From Letharia columbiana (taxonomy: Eukaryota; Ascomycota; Lecanoromycetes; Lecanorales; Parmeliaceae), in assembly GCF_014066305.1 (NCBI RefSeq), contig NW_023501131.1:36319-100318 (forward strand): a stretch of 64,000 nucleotides of DNA, written 5' to 3'. Made by a program: the position numbers and the translations under genes. The notes under the pieces are model-generated. The model saw nothing but the letters and a program-made list of their open reading frames with translations, was not told where the DNA came from and did no database searches. This document shows positions 9,709-22,100 of this stretch, in pieces (within the stretch, counting starts at the first letter, position 1; every line of letters begins with the position of its first letter).

Positions 9709-11847
9709 ATGGAGTCGATGCCAGCGCCGACTGCTGGTGCTCCATCCCGGTACGGTCGGGCCTGCTCAAATTGCGCTCGAGCGAAAGCAAAGTGTGATAC
9801 AGGTAATGGCGTCGGTGCCAAATGCGGAAGGTGTCTTGTGTGCCTAATTCAATGATTATAACTCATCAAACTGACACAATATAGGTGCCTTAGGCTGAAC
9901 AAAGACTGCCAACCCTTACAGACTGTCCATAAGCGCAAGAAGGTCAATAAGCCATCGAGTACCAAAACCGACAGGCTAGAAGGAAAGCTTGATGGGTTGT
10001 ATAGGCCCTTGCAATCGTCTACTGCTTCCACATCGATAGCCAGCCAAAGTGCCCCTGTATCAACCGCATCGACTTCGACTGAGCCGTCCTCGGACTCATG
10101 GCAATCTCTTGTTGCTAGTCCGGAGGGTGAAGGGGACTTTGGTCCCCGCTCAATCCAACGGCTGAACTGGAACCGTCCCTCGATGGATGGCCTTCGCCTT
10201 CATTCGCCCACCTCTGACCCAGATGCTTCGTACGTAGCTTCAGGCACAAGGTCTACGATATACCAATGCCCCCAAAGTTCGCTCGTCCGCTGTCTTGAAC
10301 CATCATCTGAGGAAGCAGAGGAGTGTCTCAATCTATTTCGACCCTATATGGCAACCTACTTCCCTTTCATCATTGTACCAGAGTCTACTACCGCCCGTGA
10401 GCTTCGTCGTGACCGTCCATTCTTGTGGCTTTGTATAATGTCGATCGCATCAAGATCTACGGTGCAGCAAAAGGCCCTTGCAACAGAGATAAAGATAACG
10501 ATGGGAAGGGAAATACTTGTGGAAGGTAGAAACAATATCGACTTACTCTTGGGTATTCTCGTTTTTGTAGCATGGTACGTAATTTTCGAATCATAGGCGA
10601 GCATGTGCTAAAGTTGAATACTTCTGTGGTTCAGGGGCCATTACCACATTCACGATAAACTCGTAATAATTCAAACCACCCAGCTTGCCATGGCCTTGGT
10701 CGGTAATCTTGGTTTGAATAAGCCACCGCTCAAAGAACCGACCCAGATGTTGCTGAACCTCGACGCGCGAGGATGCCCGAGAAAACCCTTCACGCCATCA
10801 GCACGGACAGTGGAGGAGCGGAGAGCAGTACTCGGCTGCTTCCTACTCAGCTCAGTGTGCGGAACCTCACCCACACCTGGTTGCAAGCGTAGAGATGGCT
10901 AACAAGGACTAGTGTCTCGTCGTATTTTCAGCGACTTGACGCTCTTCGCTGGACTCCATATCTAGATGATTGTCTTGTAGTGCTAGCCGAAAACAAAGAG
11001 CACCCGACCGATGCACTTCTGATTGACCTGGTGCAACTGCAACTCATCGTCGAACAGCTGGGTCAAGCTCCAGGATATGCGGGACATGACGATTCCACCA
11101 GCTCCGCGAAGGCGCCACCAATGTTCTATCTGAAGGCACTACAAGCGAAATTGCAAGACTTCAAAGTGAAAGTCCCCCCTAAGACTCATAGAGATGGTAG
11201 GAGAATACCTTAGATCGTCCCATGATACGCTTACAAACGGCTTTACAGATGTCTTGCTCTTACATCTCTACAGCACAGAGCTTAAAGTACACGAAATTGC
11301 CTTCTCGAAAGCACCAGTTGTGCTCAATAGTCCAGGCTTCCAAAGGCTCGATGCTCTCTACGCATGTCTATACGCAACCAAAAGCTGGTTTGATCTATTC
11401 CTCACCATCTCTCCAGCTTCCTTCGCCGGCTTTTCTATCCCCATCTTTACGCAAATGGCCCATTGCATCATAGCCCTTTTCAGACTGCTCACCTTCGACG
11501 ATCCAATTTGGGACAGAGGACTCGTACGGGACACAGCAAATCTCTCTCTCATTTTGGGACATATCATGGAGAAATTAAGTCAAGTTAAAGTGGTGAGGGA
11601 TCTGGATCGTGGTGTGTCAGAAGACAAGGACATCTTCAGTGGGACAGCTCGGGGTCTCGGGTCTATCAGAACCTGGTGGGACGCTAAGTCAGCTATGGAG
11701 GTGAGCGACAACATCGTCCTAAATAAGACACGGGGTGAAATGTACATGGACTTTTCAGACGATGTCTGGCTGAAAGACATATTTGGTCAAGGAGATGGCC
11801 AACTAGACCTAAATATGCAGTGGTCGAATGCTGGAAGCAGAAGTTGA
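9709..11847 (+). CDS. Zn2Cys6 fungal-specific transcription factor (five exons)
   Basis: A nuclear DNA-binding regulator. I model exons 9709-9830, 9885-10574, 10635-10856, 10913-11196 and 11249-11847, giving 638 residues; the frame is kept at every join. Introns are 54, 60, 56 and 52 bp, GT-AG, with branch-like CTGAC, CTAAC or CTTAC before three acceptors. The zinc cluster is canonical: C19-x2-C22-x6-C29-x9-C39-x2-C42-x6-C49, with the first intron just before C42. A basic linker (HKRKKVNK) and a short heptad stretch (LEGKLDGLYRPL) follow, typical of dimerisation. The middle-homology region includes RPYMATYFPFIIVP, then ERRAVLGCFLLSS joined to VVSSYFQRLDALRWTPYLDD. The C-terminal third (VLLLHLYSTELKVHEIAF onward) is helical and ends in an acidic stretch. 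An out-of-frame ATG at 9701 precedes the start by 8 bases. No target cluster is visible nearby, so its regulon is unknown. It looks intact although RIP-degraded DNA begins within about 300 bp of its stop. Confidence 0.93.
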
Positions 11848-11864
11848 GGAACAGTAGACAGGTT

Positions 11865-12003
11865 TGTTGAAATGTGGCTCCCGCGCATTCCAGCCACCAT
11901 GTTTTCCAGCCACCTGATTTTGTACTGTATTTAGGACCTGGCCCCGGAGAGGTTTTAAAGAATCAATCCGTCCGTTCTATATACTATATACCTGAAATTC
12001 TAA
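11865..12003 (+). repeat. Repeat A, left copy (not RIP-mutated)
   Basis: This 139-bp stretch is repeated at about 26113-26290 in the same orientation, and at about 39717-39830 in reverse. Here it keeps CpA and TpG; in the other copies those sites are mostly TpA (for example ggacctggccccggagagg here versus ggatctggcctcgaagaga at 26225). Similarity begins only about 20 bp after the stop codon of the transcription factor. It is therefore either the outer end of a repeat element or duplicated 3' flank of the gene. Confidence 0.65.
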
Positions 12004-12037
12004 TAGGTTATAAGCCCGGTTCTAACGCTGCTATTAT

Positions 12038-12930
12038 ACCTCGCTGCTATCATATTATTCTACTACCATACTACTACCGTATCTTATTCTACTACTATAT
12101 CTTATTCTACTACTATATCTCGCTATTACTATAAGTCTAATCTATAGAATATATAGACTAAGTCGCTATAATGCTAGCTTTCTATAAGATTAATTTAGAT
12201 ATAAAGTTATAACCCTCGTTATAAAGAATCCTCGTTATAAAAAACCCTCGTCGTTATAAAGAATTCTCGTCGTTATAAAGAATCCTCGTCGTCGTAAAAA
12301 ACTCTCGTTATTATAAAGAACTCTCGTTATTAAATAATAAGATAGTAATAAAGAGAAATATCGCGAAGGATTATAAATAATAGAGATACGTATTAATATA
12401 ATATATAAGTTCTATATAGAATAGCTATATTACTTTAAAATAAAGTATTACTCTTATTATCTAAAAAGAATATTATACTTTAAAGATATATTATATTATT
12501 CTAGAAAGAAGTATTACGTTAAAAAGACGTATTATCTAAAATAGATATTAAATATTATATTAGAAAGACGTGTTATACTAGAATAATATATATTATAACT
12601 AAAATAATCTATCGTTATTAAAAAACTAAAATAGTCTCTTATTAAAAGGCTGAAATAGCCTCTTATTAAAAGGCTGAAATAATCTATAAAAGACTAAAAT
12701 AGCCTCTTATTAAAAGGCTAAAATAGCCTCTTATTAAAAGGCTGAAATAGCCTCTTATTAAAAGGCTGAAATAGTCTATAAAAGGCTGAAATAGCCTCTT
12801 ATTAAAAGGCTAAAATAGCCTCTTATTAAAAGACTGAAATAGCCTATAAACGACTAAAATAGTTTATTATTACGGCTAAAATAGTCTATTATTATTACGA
12901 CTAAAATAGTCTATTATTATTACGACTAAA
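12038..12930 (+). repeat. Repeat B, left copy, with two minisatellites
   Basis: Direct repeat of 24974-26083. A nearly identical core runs from about 12131 (ctataagtctaatctatag) and holds a minisatellite of ctcgttataaagaat-type units (about 12211-12333). It ends in an array of about 24-bp units (about 12600-12930; consensus like aaaaggctgaaatagcctcttatt). Each unit carries a short inverted repeat (aggct...agcct). There is no coding capacity. It could be the LTR of a retrotransposon or host repeat DNA into which the 12-kb element went. Confidence 0.65.
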
Positions 12931-13519
12931 ATATACTAGTCGAAAAGATATAATATAATATAAGATATTAATCTATTATATTATACTCTAATATAATATA
13001 AATTATTAAGATTTATAGAATTCTATATCTAGTATAATATAAAATCTTAACGATATATATTACGATATAATATATTTATAGAATTATATTATAATATAAT
13101 ATATATATAAAATATCTTAATTAGAATTTCTATATTTAGAAGTAGCTATTCTAATTATTATTCTAATTAATAATTACGCTAAATTAATAAGATATAGAAT
13201 TAAATACGATTATATTTTATTACTTTATATATATAAAAGAAAGCGAGTTATATCTACTAGTAATAAGAAAAGCTTATCTTTCTCTAATATTAGTCGCGCG
13301 AAATCTATCGATACTTTATAATTAAAGTTATCGACGATAATTTTATACGCTTATTATATATTTTCGATATCGCTATCTAATATAAAATTATACGTATTAT
13401 AATTATAGTCTTTCTATTAAATCGCTAATTTAGAAAAGTTAATATATCTCTTAATATCCTCTTAAAAGTATTATAGCTTAATATAATAAGTTATATTTCT
13501 TTAAATTATCTTCTCGCGA

Positions 13520-16500
13520 TATATAAAAAAAAGATTAGATATAGAAAGTATATAAAAGTATATTTAATAATTCTAGAATAGATTAATAATATTTATAATA
13601 ATAATTAAAATTAAAAATTAGATATACTCGAATAAGAGATAACTTTATATTACTCGTATAACAGCGATAATAATAGCTAAGATTAAAATATCGATTTAGA
13701 TAGCGTAGTTTTTATAATAAGCTTTTTATTACTATACGCTAGATTAATTATATATAAATAAAGATTTATAATTCTATCTTTTAGACGTAATTATATTTAA
13801 TATTTTAAGATTTTTATAATAGCTCGATATTTATTAACTAGCGCGTTAATATTAATATATCTAAATTACGATAGCGCTTATTATTAAGTTCTATATTATA
13901 CTCTTAAATAATTTAAAAAATAGAATCTACTTAATTATTAACGCGTATAATAGAATTATTCTTAATACTTATATTTTATTTAGCTTTAATATCATTTATT
14001 TTCTCTTAATTCGAGCTTCTATCTTTATCTATATATATAATAATTTACGTAATAAACGAAACTCTAAACTTCTTTATAATTATACTCGCGTGTTTTTTTT
14101 ATATAATACTATTAAAACGTAAGTTTATTAGAATAATAATTAGAACTAGAAACTACTTATCGCTTATCTATTATATCTTATCTAATTTACTTAAAAGTTT
14201 ACTTCTATTATAATAATAATATATCGATATATTTAACTTTATACTTTTTAATAATTATAATATAGTTAATAGCTAAGATATCGACTTTCTTTATTTTCTT
14301 AATTAGCTTCTCTTTAGATATAAATATATTTATTCGCTATCGCGATCTTTTAGTATTTTTATTTTAATTAAATTTATTTTTTATTTTTTATTTTAATTAA
14401 GAGTTTAGTTATCGTCTAACTAACTTATATTAAAACTTTTTAATATCGCTATCGTTATTAATATTTAATATTTATTATAATAAATTATTAGACTTAGTCT
14501 TTTCTACTTTAATTATTATAAAAAAATAAATTAATAAATATATATAAAAGAATTAAAGGGCTTATACGAATATCTATAAATACTAAGCTATTCTTAATTT
14601 TAATCAAAGCGTATTTTATTAAAAAGTGCGTTAATTCTAGTAAGTATCGATATTAGAAATAAAGAGGATATATATCGCGTATTATTATAAGTGTATTATT
14701 ATAGAGTTTAACTTAAAGAATAATTATTTCTATAAAGATAGTAAGATTTAAAGATAAGAAAGTAAGAATAAAATATATGAAAATTTTAATAAGTTATAGT
14801 AGTTTAATATTAGCTAAACTAGATAAAAATAATCGCTTACTAGCTCGCTCTTTTAAATCTTTTATCTTTTAATTTATATAGATTATAATAATAATTATAA
14901 TTATTATAAAAGTAGTTAAGATTATATTAGATAATAACGCTTAATAAGCGTAATTCGCTTAAATTTAAATCTTTAAAATTAAAAAGAAAGCGCTTTATTA
15001 ATATTTAATTTAAGCTAAATAATATAAAGTAATCTAAAAATTTAGTATATACGATAGATATCTAAACTTTTCTTCCCCTCTTCTTTCTCTCTAAGACTTT
15101 TTTTTTATATTAATTCTTTTTATTATTAAACTATCTTCTTTATATATTAAACTTTTATTTAAATAATTTAATATTATTATAGCGATATTAAAAGTATAAC
15201 GTAGTTATTAAGTTATATATTTATTCTTTATCTTTTAATAATTTTAAATTAATACGTAGATAGGTTACGCGAAGAGCTTAATTTATATACGCTTAATCTA
15301 TCGTTAATAGCTCTTCGAAAAAGTTAATACTATTCTAGAGTGCTAGATATAGCGTTAGAGTAAAGTCTTTATTAGATATCGCTATCGCTTTAATCGCTAT
15401 CGCTATTACTTTAATAGATATCGCTTTTACTTTAATAGATATCGCCTTTATTTTAATAATATTAAGACGTTAATAGAAATTAGATAATATATTTTTTTAG
15501 TTATTATTATACTTATTATATATAATTAACGCGAGCTATAGCTTAAGCTTTACGCGAGATTTATTATTATTAAAAATTAATTAATCTTATAATTTTAAAA
15601 CTCTTTTTCTAACGTCTAGTTTATTAGATTATACTTAATTAAAATCTATTAAAGCGCTATCGCATTTAAAGATTCGCTTTTAAAGTATTATATAAGATAA
15701 TAGAAGTCTTTCTAGTTTATTAATTTAAAAGTAAATCTTCTATTACTACGCTTTATAATTAGCTCTAATAATTTCTATTTAAATAAATATTTATCTTTAT
15801 ATAATATATAAAAAGCGAGTTATATTATAGAAAAAGAATCTAGATCTCGCGATTATTTTAATTAAGTTATTTAAATTAAAAATAAAAATATATTTATCTT
15901 TATATAATTTAATTATTAAATTAATTAATTATTATAAATATAACTATAAGATATAATTATATATTATTAATTATTTAAGTAATTAAAAGAAGCGTAAAAG
16001 AAATAAAATTATGCAATTAAGTACTTATAAACTTTTCTCTTCTAAATATTTATTTTAATTTAGAGTTTAATCACTATCTAATTAAAAAAAAGATAAGATA
16101 TAGAAAATATATAAAAGTAAATTTAATAATTCTAGAACGAATTAATAATATTTATAATAATAATTAGAATTAAGAATTAGATATACTCGAATAAAAGATA
16201 GCTTTATATTACTTATATAATAGTAAGAATAATAATTAAGATTAAAGTATTAACTTAGATAGTATAGCTTTTATAATAAATTTTTCATTATTATATATTA
16301 AATTAATTATATATTAATAAAGATTTATAATTTTATCTTTTAGATATAATTATATTTAATATCTTAAAATTTCTATAATAGCTTAATATTTATTAGCTAA
16401 CGCGTTAATACTATTATATTTAAGCTACGATAGAGCTTATTATTAAATTCTATATTATACTTTCGAGTAGCTTAAAAGATAAAGTCTATTTAATTATTAG

Positions 16501-18205
16501 CGCGTATAATAGAATTATTCTTAATACTTATATTTTATTTAGCTTCGATATTATCTATTTTCTTCTAATTCGAGCTTTTATTTTTATTTATATATATAAT
16601 AATTCACGTAATAAATAGAACTCTAGATTTTCTCTAAATTACGCTTATATATTTTTCTTATATAATATTATTAAAATATAAGTCTACTAGAATAATAACT
16701 AGAATTAGAAATTACTTATTATTTATCTATTATATTTTATCTAATTTTCTTAAAAGCTTACTTCTATTTTAATTATAATATATTAATATATCTAGCTTTA
16801 TACTTATTATAAGCTATAGTATAGTTAATAGCTAATATATCGACTTTCTTTACTTTCTTAATTAGTTTCTTCTTAAATATAAATATATCTATTCGCTATC
16901 GCGATCTCTTAATATTTTTATTTTTATTAAGCTTATTCTTCGCTTTTTATTTTAATTAAAAATCTAATTATTATCTAATTAACCTATATCGAGACTCTTT
17001 AATATCGTTATTATTATTAATATTTAATACTCGTTATAATAAATTATTAGATTTAATATCTTCTACTTTAATCGCTATAAAAAGATAAATTAATAAATAT
17101 ATATAAAGAAATTAAAAGGATTTATATAAATATTTATAAATACTAAACTATACTTAATTTTAATTAATATTTATTTTATTAAAAAGTGCATTAATTCTAG
17201 TAAGTATCGAAGTTAGAAATATAGAGAATATATATCATATACTATTTTAATTATAAAATTTAAATTAAAAGAATAATTATTTATATAAAGAAAAGAAAAT
17301 AAAAATAAAATACGCGAAAATTTTAATAAGTTATAATAATTTTATTTTAATTAAGTTAGATAAGAATAATTATTTATTAACTCGCTCTTTTAGATATCTT
17401 ATTTTTTAATTTATATAAGCTATAATAATAATTATAAATATTATAGAAGTAGATAAGATTATACTAGATAATAGCGCTTAATAAATATAATTTACTTAAG
17501 CTTAAATCTTTAAAATTAAAAAAAAAGTATATTATTTATTAATATTTAAAATAAACTAAATAATTTAAAATAATCTAAATATTTAGTATACGCGATAGAT
17601 ATCTAAGCTTTTCCTTCTCTCTAAGACTTTCTTTTTATATTAATTCTTCTTTTTATAAGACTATCTTCTTTATATCTTAGACTTCTATTTAAGTAATCTA
17701 ATATTATTATAATAATATTTAAAGTATAATATAGACGTTAAGTTATATATTTATTTTTTATCTATTAATAACTTTAAGTTAATACGTAGATAGGCCGCGT
17801 AAAAAGCTTAATTTATATATATTTAATTTATTATTAATAGCTTCTCGAAAAAGCTAATATTATTTTAGATTACGCGAGGTAATAATCTATTTAAAAGCGT
17901 TATAGTAAAGCGTTTATTAGATATCGCCGCTACTTTAATAGATACCGCCGCTACTTTAATAAATATTATTATTACTTTAATAGATATCGCCTTTACTTTA
18001 ATAATATTAAAGTATTAATAAAAACTAGATAATATATTCTTCTAGCTATTATTATTCTTATTATATATTACTAACGCGAGCTATAACTTAAGCTTTATAC
18101 GAGATTTATCGCTATTAAATTTTAATTAATTTTATAATTTTAAAGCTTTCCTTTTAACGCGTAGTTTATAAGATTTTATATTATATATATATTATATTAT
18201 TCGAC
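13520..18205 (+). repeat. Tandem duplication of about 2.5 kb inside the 12-kb element
   Basis: Sequence from about 13520 to 15650 is repeated in the same order and orientation at about 16080-18205. Landmarks are offset by 2,540-2,562 bp: 13525/16085, 14556/17118 and 15055/17595. The copies differ mainly by C/T and G/A changes. A small array of 'tttaatagatatcgcc' units occurs in each (about 15375-15460 and 17915-18005). The original unit may have been a gene or gene pair. Confidence 0.75.
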
Positions 18206-18673
18206 TATTATTTTTAAAGTTTCGCTTTTAAAAGATAACTCTATATTTTTATAATAAATAAGATATTAAATAGAATAATTAATAGAATTTAATTTTTTAT
18301 TTATTAGCTAGTAATAAGTCTTATAACTTATATATCTAATTATATTTAAAATTATAATTATAATTATCTTTATAATTAAAATTAATATAAATTAAGACTT
18401 TCTATTAATATATAGCTTTTTTTAAAAGATTTATATAAGCGTAATTAAAGATTAATATTCTTTTTTTAAGCGTTAAACGCTTAGCGAGAAGTATTAGAAG
18501 ATTTATATCTAGATATTTATTAACTATATATTAGAATTTACTTATTTTAAATTTTAGATATAAATATCTTTACTTCTAGATAAGATAAAGAAGCTATAGA
18601 TTTAGAATCGAATATTACTTAAGAGTTATCTACTATTTTCTATTATATTTTAGCTATTTACGATTATTAATAT

Positions 18674-19135
18674 ACTCGCTAATAAGAAAGATATATTATT
18701 ACTATATAAATTTAATTGCGATATTAATAGTAACTATTAAAACTAAAGTTATATAAATATAGAAATACTTATTAATAAGAAAGATATATTATTACTATAC
18801 GAATTTGATCGCGATATTAATAGTAATTATAAGAATTAAAGCTATCGAATATAGAGATACTCGCTAATAAGAAAGGCGTACTATTATTATATGAATTTAA
18901 TCGCGATATTAATAATAACTATAGAAATATTAAAGTTATTAAATATAGAAATACTCGCTAATAAAAAGGTTCTATTATTTCTTTGAATTTATCGCGATAC
19001 TAATAATAATTATAGAAACTAAAGCTATCAAATATAAAGATATTCGTTAATAAGAAAGGCGTATTATTATTATACGAATTTAATCGCGATATTAATAATA
19101 ACTATAAGAATTAAAGCTATCGAATATAGAAATAT
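18674..19135 (+). repeat. Minisatellite, five units of about 92 bp
   Basis: Units start at 18674, 18767, 18859, 18953 and 19042 with actcgctaataagaaag-like heads, spaced 89-94 bp. Each contains a gaatttaatcgcgatattaatagtaa-type core. Lengths that are not always multiples of three, and stops throughout, mean it is not coding now. Confidence 0.8.
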
Positions 19136-22100
19136 AATCTTCGATTTAATATAGATTTTAGAATAAGAAGTCTCTTTTATTAGAGTAGTAATATTTTTAT
19201 AAGTATATATCTATATTTAAATCGATTTAAGAAGTTTTATTCTATAAATATAAAATATATAAAGTTATTAGATTAAGTATAATAGTTAAATATTATTAAT
19301 TAAGCGTAATAAGTAGAATAATAATTAGAATATCTTATTCTTAACTTAGAATAGTTTTTCTTTTATTTATTATATATTTTCTTTTTATAAAAACTACGTC
19401 TAGACTTTAATAATACTATATTATTATTTATAAGTTTATATCTTATTATAATTATCTAAGAAGCTATATATCTTTTAATTATAAAGTAATTCTTTTTATA
19501 TAAAATATATATAATTAAGCCGCTAGATATTAGTTAGTAATTTTCTTTATTTATAATTATTAAAGAGTAAGTTATATTATTAAAATCGCTCGCTAATTTT
19601 ATCTTTATAGTTTCTTAAAGTACGCTTAATATAAAGAATTAAATTCGAAGCGAATTAATTAAATTTAAAATTATATAAATTAAGATCTTCTTTATTACTT
19701 AAGCAAATATAATTTAAGAAATAATTAAGTTTATTAACTTCTATAATTCGCGGATTTTCTTTAATATATAAACTTTAAAGTCTAATTAGTAATAATATAA
19801 TTAATATATATAATTAATTTACTATTTAATTTAGATATATATAATTAATATAATTACGCACTTTTCTTATTTATAGTTATACTTTTTAAACTTCGCATAT
19901 AATCTTTTAATTTTTATCTTCGCGAAGTCTTATCTTTACTTTACTTCGATAATTTAAATAAATCTAAATTAATAATTAATAAATTATTAAGAATTTTCTA
20001 AACTTTCGCGATTATCGAGTTAATAACTTTAATAGATAATAATATTATATATTAATAAATTATATTTAATATTATAATTAATTATTATATTAAGAGATAT
20101 AGCGCTATTAGATATATACTTACTTTATAAAAATAATATTATTAATTTAATTTAATTATAGAATATAGAGAAAATAATTTTATTTTCTTTAGATATAAAT
20201 AATATCGTAATAAATAAGCGTATTATAATATAATTATTATAATAATAAAAAGAATTTTTAAAAAAGAAGAGAATAAATTAGAAAAGAATAATATTAAATA
20301 TTTATTATCGAATTAATTAATATTATATAACTAAAATCTTATTAGAATAAAATATTATTTAAAGATAAATTAAGTTTAAATATTAATTAGAAAGCTAATT
20401 AGAAAAAAAAAGTTAATTTCTTTTTTATTAATATATATCGTAGAGCTATATATAAGCGCTTCTTTCTATATTTTAAATATACTTTAAATATCTATAGCTA
20501 TATATATACGCCCTCTCTTATATTTTATATATATTTTCATATATTTCGATATTCTTTATATACGCGATATATCTATTAAAGATAATCTTATTAATTTAAT
20601 TAATTTCTATTTAATCTTATATTTATTAATTATAAGAAGAGCTCTTTATTCTAATATTATAACTTTATTAATTTATTATTCTTAGATATCGAGTCGCGTA
20701 TAGCTTATAATTAATTTATTTACTTTTTTCTCTTTTTCTACTCTAAAGATAGAAGAAGATATTATTTCTTTTTCGCCTTCGTCTATAACGAACTAGTTAT
20801 TATTTTTATAAGATTAAAGATATCGACTTAAAAATAAAGTCGCTTAATTAAAAGCGAAGAATATAATACTTTAATATTTTAACGCTTAAGTAAAAGATAT
20901 TATAATATTACTTCAAATAGAAGAGAGTTATATTAATAAGAAAGATTTTAAAATTTAAAAATAATCTTAGCGTAGTAAAAGATTTAATTTTTATATATAG
21001 AAGATTTAGATAATAACTAGTTTAGCTAATTAAATTATTAAAGCGTTTAAATTAGATTTTAATTCTATATTAATATCTAATAAAATTTATTTAATAGTTT
21101 TAAGATATTAATATATACTCTTATTAATATAGCTAATAATTAGAATATTAATTAAAAAAATATAATTTTTAATTCTAATATTTAGAATAATATAGCGATA
21201 AATAAGTAGTATTAAAGCGAATTAAATATATATTATATTAAGTAGAAAAGCGTTAATAGCTAGACTAATTAGAGTTTTAAATTAATTAAATTAAATATTA
21301 ATTCTATATTAGCGTTATTATATACTCTTAAATATATAATTACTAATTATAACGCTAATTAGAAAGAATTAATCTCTAATTTAAAATATTAAAAATAATA
21401 TAATAATATATTATTAAAGTAATATAAGTTATTAAAGCGATATAAGTTTCTATTATAGTAAGAAGATAGAATTTATATATTAAATATTAATCTTATTTTA
21501 TTTCTAATATTTTATTCGTTTATATATCTCTTTTAATTTCTCTTTAAATATCTTAATCTTAAGATATTAACTAGATCTTTATTTAGCGTAAACTCGACTT
21601 TCTTAATCGACGATACTTAATATAAGATATTAACGAGTATATTTTAATATAAAGATAGTAATAAATCTTACTTTCTTTTTAATATTAATAATAAAGAAAT
21701 AATAAATATAGTAATAAATAAAGATAGTATAGATTATATAGAATTAGTTTAAACTTAATAGCGATTATTAACCTATTTATTAAGACTTAGAAATTAGAAA
21801 ATTCTAGAAATAAATATAATTTAACGAATATACGCTTATCGATTTCGAGAAGCTATATATTATTTATTATTACTATAATAAGATTCTAATTTATTTATTT
21901 ATAGATTATAAAATAAGCGATATAATAGTATATATTAAGTCTAAGAGATATATTAAGAAATCTAATTTAAGTAATTTATAATAAACGAATCTAATTGATA
22001 ATTATAAAAATTAGATATATTTCTAAACTAGATAATATAAATTATTAATAAATAAAATAATAAATAGAATATCTAATTTACTATTTACTCTAGAAAAGAT

